Assembly: GCA_900466945.1 (NCBI GenBank)
Contig: UBNV01000010.1
Span: 248,001 to 312,000 of the forward strand
DNA length: 64,000 nt
Direction: 5' to 3'
Origin: Hyphomicrobiales bacterium
GTDB taxonomy: Bacteria > Pseudomonadota > Alphaproteobacteria > Rhizobiales > Rhizobiaceae
The position numbers and the translations under genes were made by a program. The notes below the pieces were generated by a model. It did no database searches, was not told the origin of the DNA, and was given only the letters and a program-made list of their open reading frames with translations. Shown piece by piece: positions 62,822 through 64,000 of the stretch. How positions within the stretch are numbered: position 1 is the stretch's first letter; each line of letters starts with the position of its first letter.

Positions 62822-63706
62822 ATGACGCTCGCCCAACAGATCGACCTTTCCCGCACCACCGATATCACGCCCGAGGGCTCCGACTATGAGACCGTGCGGC
62901 AGGTGATCGAGATGCTGACACTCGACTATCAGAGCCAGCCGTCGCTGGAACTGATCGCCGAGCGGCTCGACCAGTCGCCGACGCAGTTGCAGAAGACGTT
63001 CACGCGCTGGGCGGGCCTTTCGCCCAAGGCCTTTCTGCAGGCGGTCACCCTCGACCATGCCAAACGCTTGCTGGGTCGCGAAGAACTGCCGCTGCTCGAG
63101 ACGTCGCTGGAACTCGGCCTTTCCGGCCCAGGCCGCCTGCATGACCTCTTCGTCACCCACGAGGCGATGAGCCCGGGCGAATGGAAGGCGCGCGGCGCGG
63201 GACTTACCATCCGCTATGGCTATCACCCATCGCCCTTTGGGCTGGCGCTTGTGATGATCACCGACCGCGGGCTGGCAGGGCTCGCCTTTGCTGATGCCGG
63301 CGGCGAGGTCGCCTGTTTCGACGATATGGCACAGCGCTGGCCGAATGCGCATTATGTTGAGGATATCCAAGCGACGGCGCCCTTTGCGGCGCGCGTCTTC
63401 CACCCCGAGCGCTGGTCGGCGGAGGAACCCTTGCGTGTTGTCTTGATCGGGTCGGATTTCCAGATCCGCGTCTGGGAAAGTCTTCTCCAGATCCCGCTCG
63501 GCCGGGCCGTCACCTATTCCGACATCGCCCAGAAGATCGGCCAGCCGACCGCCAGCCGTGCCGTGGGTACCGCTGTCGGCCGCAACCCGATCTCCTTTGT
63601 CGTGCCGTGCCACCGGGCGCTCGGCAAGAGCGGTGCGCTGACGGGCTATCACTGGGGCTTGACGCGCAAGCGGGCGATGCTCGGCTGGGAGGCGGGGAAG
63701 AGGTGA
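62822..63706 (+). CDS. Ada-like regulator/O6-methylguanine-DNA methyltransferase lacking the N-terminal zinc domain
   Basis: A 294-residue protein: an AraC-type DNA-binding part (residues 25-125, SLELIAERLDQSPTQLQKTF, then SLELGLSGPGRLHDLFVTHE) and a C-terminal methyltransferase domain with the acceptor Cys 263 in VPCHRALGKSG. The N-terminal Ada domain, with the phosphotriester-accepting Cys cluster, is absent. ATG 62822 follows GAGGAA. It repairs O6-alkylguanine and may sense damage through another route. Confidence 0.9.
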   Translation: MTLAQQIDLSRTTDITPEGSDYETVRQVIEMLTLDYQSQPSLELIAERLDQSPTQLQKTFTRWAGLSPKAFLQAVTLDHAKRLLGREELPLLETSLELGLSGPGRLHDLFVTHEAMSPGEWKARGAGLTIRYGYHPSPFGLALVMITDRGLAGLAFADAGGEVACFDDMAQRWPNAHYVEDIQATAPFAARVFHPERWSAEEPLRVVLIGSDFQIRVWESLLQIPLGRAVTYSDIAQKIGQPTASRAVGTAVGRNPISFVVPCHRALGKSGALTGYHWGLTRKRAMLGWEAGKR

Positions 63707-63725
63707 TGGCTCGGCGGAAGCCCGT

Positions 63726-64000
63726 TCAGCGGGCCTGTCGTGTTGCCTCGATGCGCAGGATGTTCTCTGGCGTGTCCTTTTCGCTGCGCCGCCACGGCAG
63801 TTCCGCTTCGTCTGAAGGGCGAAGAAGTGCTGTCACGGTCTCGTTGCAGCTCTGCACTTCATAGCCAGCGCGGGCCGCGAGTGCACGCAGGGTGCCCTCG
63901 GAGAAATCACAGACATGGGCGAGGTGGAAATAGGACTTCAGGTCGTTCTTGTAGTCGCCTTCCGCCACCATGTTTATGCCCGGCACCTCGATGAAGAGAT
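63726..64000 (-). CDS. C-terminal part of a class I SAM-dependent methyltransferase-like protein (partial)
   Basis: The frame stays open to the right edge, so the start is outside. The visible 91 residues include FIEVPGINMVAEGDYKNDL, KSYFHLAHVCDFSEGTLRAL and AARAGYEVQSCNETVTALLR, the arrangement of the last strands of methyltransferases of the Methyltransf_23 type (H-hhFS-tL pattern). It may belong to a polysaccharide or lipid-modifying pathway, which the window does not show. Confidence 0.6.
   Translation of the reverse strand, partial: LFIEVPGINMVAEGDYKNDLKSYFHLAHVCDFSEGTLRALAARAGYEVQSCNETVTALLRPSDEAELPWRRSEKDTPENILRIEATRQAR

Overview
The window is a GC-rich alphaproteobacterial chromosome or large-replicon segment, most likely from the Rhizobiaceae (Ensifer, Shinella, Agrobacterium or Rhizobium-like). 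The general stress response set (PhyR, two NepR proteins, an EcfG sigma factor, an HWE/HisKA_2 kinase), the single-chain methylmalonyl-CoA mutase, the MaoC-Pta fusion and the many ABC uptake systems all fit. I found no tRNA, rRNA, CRISPR array or intact insertion sequence.

Left part (1-16.9 kb). A propionyl-CoA block (mutase, carboxylase alpha, two small paralogous unknowns, a YghU-type GST, carboxylase beta) is read leftward and diverges from an ScfR/PccR-type regulator. Repeated TTTGC(A/G)AA half-sites lie in front of that regulator. A scarred stretch follows (9.4-10.8 kb): a coding-like remnant, an AT-rich islet with two small unknown genes, an orphan MazE-like antitoxin and a decayed 3' fragment of an acyl-CoA hydrolase gene. 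Next come an ArsR-SRPBCC-GFA operon, an intact 3-hydroxyisobutyryl-CoA hydrolase, a D-2-hydroxyacid dehydrogenase and an unusual oxygenase locus. In that locus the Rieske domain and the mononuclear-iron catalytic domain are separate proteins encoded by divergent genes.

General stress response locus (16.9-24.9 kb). It holds csbD, DUF883 and holin-like membrane genes, nepR2, phyR, a kinase, a zinc metallopeptidase, small membrane proteins, two DUF1328 genes, nepR-ecfG, a receiver protein lacking its phospho-acceptor Asp, and a Crp/Fnr-type regulator. Six exact GGAAC-N16-CGTT promoters and two near matches lie in front of these genes, so most of the locus appears to be one autoregulated EcfG regulon.

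Middle (25-32.5 kb). pntAB transhydrogenase, a small outer-membrane beta-barrel protein, and an IclR-controlled divergent cluster resembling non-phosphorylative L-fucose/6-deoxysugar breakdown (FAH-family hydrolase, SDR, lactonase).

Catabolic island (32.5-44.8 kb). A leftward operon encodes a polyamine-type ABC importer, a serine hydrolase, two paralogous YtcJ-type amidohydrolases and a TetR regulator. An amidase and an M19 dipeptidase are read divergently. Together they look like uptake and stepwise hydrolysis of an unknown amide or acylated amine.

Right part (44.8-64 kb). An orphan phnM-like gene, ackA and a maoC-pta fusion with a damaged hydratase motif lie behind an FNR/FixK-like box and a palindromic intergenic repeat. 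Then come a P1-family aminopeptidase, a PAP2 phosphatase, an Opp-type peptide importer divergent from an M20 hydrolase and a fused OppDF ATPase, a nitrilase, an EI24-type membrane protein, a TetR/VOC divergent pair with two matching operators, nth, a DUF2244 gene, an Ada-like repair protein and a partial methyltransferase.
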